From Streptomyces pyxinae (lineage in GTDB: Bacteria; Actinomycetota; Actinomycetes; Streptomycetales; Streptomycetaceae), in the NCBI RefSeq assembly GCF_024756275.1, contig NZ_JANUGQ010000010.1:62001-126000 (forward strand): a stretch of DNA of 64,000 nt, in the 5' to 3' direction. Shown in pieces: positions 61,900 through 64,000 of the stretch; position 1 is the first letter of the stretch, and each line of letters starts with the position of its first letter. The notes under the pieces were generated by a model. That model saw only the letters and a list, made by a program, of their open reading frames with translations, did no database searches and was not told where the DNA came from. A program made the translations under genes and the position numbers.

Positions 61900-63660
61900 A
61901 TGAGCCGTGGACCCGGTTCCGGTTCGCCGGCGGCCCCGCTGGGGCACGCGCCGCGGGGTTCGCTGTGGATGGAGTACGCCCCCGGCCCCGCCCGGCCCTC
62001 CCCCGACGGTCCGGTGGAGACCGAGGTGGCTGTGGTGGGCGGCGGGATCGCGGGACTCTGCACCGCCTGGGAGGTGGCCCGGGCCGGACACCCCGTCGTG
62101 CTGCTGGAGGCCGACCGGATCGCCGCCGGGGTCACCGGCCACACCTCGGCCAAGCTCTCGGCGCTGCACGGCCTGGCGTACGCGTCGATCGCCTCGGTGC
62201 ACGGAGCACGGGGCGCCCGGCTCTACGCCCACTCGCAGCAGCTGGCCGTGGAGCGGGTCGCCGGGGTGTGCGAGGAACTGGGGATCGACTGCGACCTGGA
62301 GCGCCTGCCCGCCTACACCTACACCGAGGACCCGGCGAAGACTGGTGAGCTGCGGGCGGAGGCCGAGGCGGCCCGGGCGGCGGGGCTCCCGGCGTCGTAC
62401 GTCACGGAGGTGCCGCTGCCGTTCCCGGTGGCGGGCGCGGTCCGGATGGAGGACCAGGCGCAGTTCCACCCGCGCAAGTTCCTGCTGGCGCTGGCGGCGG
62501 ATCTGGAGCGGCTGGGCGGGGTGATCTTCGAGCGCACCGGGGTGACCGGGCTGCGGGAGGGCACGCCCTGCGAGCTGACGGCGAGCGGCGCGCACGGCAC
62601 CCATCCGGTGCGGGCGCGGGACGTGGTGGTCGCCACCCACTATCCGGTCTTCGACCGCTCGCTGCTGTTCACCCGGCTGGAGCCCAAGCGGGAGCTGGTG
62701 GTGGCGGGTCCGCTGCCGGCCGGGCGGGGCCCGGACGGGATGTTCCTCACCCCCGAGGGCGGCACCCGCTCGGTCCGGACGGCCCCGGCCGGCGGGCCGG
62801 GCGGCGACGGGAGCGGACCCGGGGACGGCGAGGGCGGTCCTGGCGGCGGACGCCGGACGCTCGTCGTGACCGGCGAGAAGTTCACCCCCGGTACCGAGGC
62901 GGACGGTGAGGTCGGTGAGCGCTACGAGCGGCTCACGGCCTGGGCCCGGGAGCGTTTCGGGCTGGAGCCGACCCACCGCTGGGCGACCCAGGACAACTGG
63001 ACGACCGACCACGTCCCCCATGTCGGCCGGCTGCACATCGGGGCCCGGCACACGTATGTGGCGACCGGCTTCGGCGGCTGGGGCATGAGCGGCGGGGTGA
63101 TGGCGGGCGCGCTGCTGGCCGCGCGGATCCGGGGCCGGGAGCCCGCCTGGACCGGCCTCTACGACCCGGTGCGGCTGCACCCGGTGCGCGAGGCGCCCGC
63201 GATGCTGCGGCTCCAGGCCCAGGTGGCGAAGCACTTCGTGGGTGACCGGGTGACCGGGGGGCACGCCGACGCGCCCGGGGACGTGCCGCCGGGCGGCGGG
63301 GCGGTGGTACGGGTCGGGGGCCGGCGGCTGGCGGTGCACCGGGACGAGTCCGGTGTGCTGCACACGGTGTCGGCCCGCTGTACGCACCTCGGCTGCCTGG
63401 TGCACTTCAACGACGGTGAGTGCGCCTGGGAGTGCCCCTGCCACGGTTCGCGCTTCGACGTGGACGGCACGGTGCTCCAGGGACCGGCGGTGCGGGCGCT
63501 GGAACAGGTCGGGCTGACGGAGGCACCGGCGGCGGACACCGCCACGGGCGGGGCGGAGGGAACGGACGGGACGAGCGGAACGGATCGGACGGACGGACCG
63601 GACGGCCCGTCGGCTCCGGGAACGGCGGACGGCTCATCCGGCCCGGCGGAGGAGCGGTGA
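61900..63660 (+). CDS. FAD-dependent oxidoreductase (DadA-like) fused to Rieske [2Fe-2S] domain
   Basis: The 586-residue protein has an N-terminal DAO/DadA-type FAD domain (about 35-440): VAVVGGGIAGLCTAWEVARAGHPVVLLEAD in two parts, HTSAKLSALHGLAY and GFGGWGMSGGVMAGALLA. The C-terminal Rieske domain (about 460-540) has CTHLGC and CPCHGSRF (Cys-x-His and Cys-x2-His ligands) and AVRALEQ, so one chain carries FAD and a [2Fe-2S] cluster. Similar fusions occur in Bacillus and actinomycetes without a known substrate. ATG 61900 follows GGAGGAG. It is divergent from the CDGSH gene and overlaps the next gene by 4 nt. Confidence 0.93.
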   Translation: MSRGPGSGSPAAPLGHAPRGSLWMEYAPGPARPSPDGPVETEVAVVGGGIAGLCTAWEVARAGHPVVLLEADRIAAGVTGHTSAKLSALHGLAYASIASVHGARGARLYAHSQQLAVERVAGVCEELGIDCDLERLPAYTYTEDPAKTGELRAEAEAARAAGLPASYVTEVPLPFPVAGAVRMEDQAQFHPRKFLLALAADLERLGGVIFERTGVTGLREGTPCELTASGAHGTHPVRARDVVVATHYPVFDRSLLFTRLEPKRELVVAGPLPAGRGPDGMFLTPEGGTRSVRTAPAGGPGGDGSGPGDGEGGPGGGRRTLVVTGEKFTPGTEADGEVGERYERLTAWARERFGLEPTHRWATQDNWTTDHVPHVGRLHIGARHTYVATGFGGWGMSGGVMAGALLAARIRGREPAWTGLYDPVRLHPVREAPAMLRLQAQVAKHFVGDRVTGGHADAPGDVPPGGGAVVRVGGRRLAVHRDESGVLHTVSARCTHLGCLVHFNDGECAWECPCHGSRFDVDGTVLQGPAVRALEQVGLTEAPAADTATGGAEGTDGTSGTDRTDGPDGPSAPGTADGSSGPAEER

Positions 63661-64000
63661 GCGCCACGGCGGTGCACACGGCGTCCGTACCGCTGCCACC
63701 GGCCCGGGGCCCGCTCTCCGCCGCCGTGCGCGAGGTGCTGCTGGGCGGTACGGCGCCGCGGGTGTCGCCCGGGGACGCCGATCCGCTGGGCGAGGACCTG
63801 CAACTGGCGCTCTATCTGGCGTACGAGCCGCACTACCGGTCGCTGTCCGGGGTGGCCGGGGAGCGGGAGTGGGACCCCGCGCTGCTGGGCCTGCGGCAGC
63901 CGCTGGAACAGGCGTTCCTCGCGGCCCTGCGGGCGGCCGTGCCCGCCGGGGAGGACGGGGCCGGCGGGGATCCGGCGGCGCTGGTGGCGGCGGCGGTCGA
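63657..64000 (+). CDS. Iron-containing redox enzyme (haem-oxygenase-like diiron fold), 3' truncated
   Basis: GTG 63657 overlaps the FAD-Rieske stop (GTGA) and the frame stays open to the window end, giving 114 residues. PLSAAVREVLLGG, then DPLGEDLQLALYLAYEPHYRSLSGVAGEREWDPALLGLRQPLEQAFLAALR (split here for reading) match the iron-containing redox enzyme family. These are haem-oxygenase-like diiron oxidases related to SznF/UndA; the Glu and His in EDLQLALYLAYEPHY fit the first metal-ligand helix. The rest of the ligands lie outside the window. Tight coupling suggests it works with the FAD-Rieske protein. Confidence 0.85.
   Translation, partial: MSATAVHTASVPLPPARGPLSAAVREVLLGGTAPRVSPGDADPLGEDLQLALYLAYEPHYRSLSGVAGEREWDPALLGLRQPLEQAFLAALRAAVPAGEDGAGGDPAALVAAAV

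Overview
The window is very GC-rich actinobacterial DNA, almost certainly a Streptomyces chromosome. Dense genes with GTG/TTG starts and short overlaps (ATGA, GTGA) sit between GC-rich spacers. Several genes are Streptomyces hallmarks: a rodlin (17144-17524), a bifunctional germacradienol/geosmin synthase (34549-36843), an NsdA-type developmental regulator (27991-29484), a SigE-like ECF sigma factor and a SpoIIE-type phosphatase. I saw no rRNA, tRNA, CRISPR array, insertion sequence or prophage.

Layout. 1-3.6 kb: the end of a large TPR regulator, then a cytoplasmic subtilase and a GAF protein, all tightly overlapping. 3.7-11.1 kb: oleate hydratase divergent from a TetR regulator, a globin-reductase fusion, and a cytochrome oxidase subunit I with a small membrane partner. 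11.2-19.4 kb: an NmrA-like reductase, a Tat-type class A beta-lactamase, a small secreted protein, an ECF sigma factor coupled to a three-repeat membrane protein, the rodlin, and a GtrB/GtrA glycosylation pair. 19.4-32 kb: a polytopic membrane protein, a VOC protein, a CPA1 antiporter, a frameshifted toprim-like gene, an epimerase, the PAS-PP2C phosphatase, nsdA with a phosphotransferase-fold neighbour, and a small GlsB-type membrane protein.

32-49 kb: a secreted PGRP/amidase, geosmin synthase, an S4 protein, an SDR divergent from a LysR regulator, a tandem alpha/beta-hydrolase fusion, phenylacetate-CoA ligase, a membrane-anchored Mrr-like nuclease, a PPK2 with a repetitive N-terminus, an anti-sigma-type ATPase, a YbdK-type carboxylate-amine ligase and a VanZ protein. 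49-64 kb: a secreted penicillin-acylase-family enzyme, a Ca2+/H+ antiporter, a small orphan antitoxin-like protein, a TetR/FAD-monooxygenase pair with two clear operators, an MpaB-type oxygenase overlapping a kinase-TPR protein, a DUF72 protein, and a redox cluster of DUF6480, CDGSH, FAD-Rieske and haem-oxygenase-like diiron proteins that runs off the end.

Most likely undescribed units: the CDGSH / FAD-Rieske / diiron cluster at the right end, the TPR regulator / cytoplasmic subtilase / GAF operon at the left end, and the oxygenase-kinase overlap. Regulatory DNA is unusually readable: twin CTTAAC-N3-GTTAAG operators, an ACCG-N6-CGGT site before paaK, a palindrome before the geosmin gene, a cluster of inverted repeats at 14.1-14.3 kb, and many long perfect hairpin terminators between convergent genes. 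All functions are inferred from recognised motifs and remembered family features; no database search was run.
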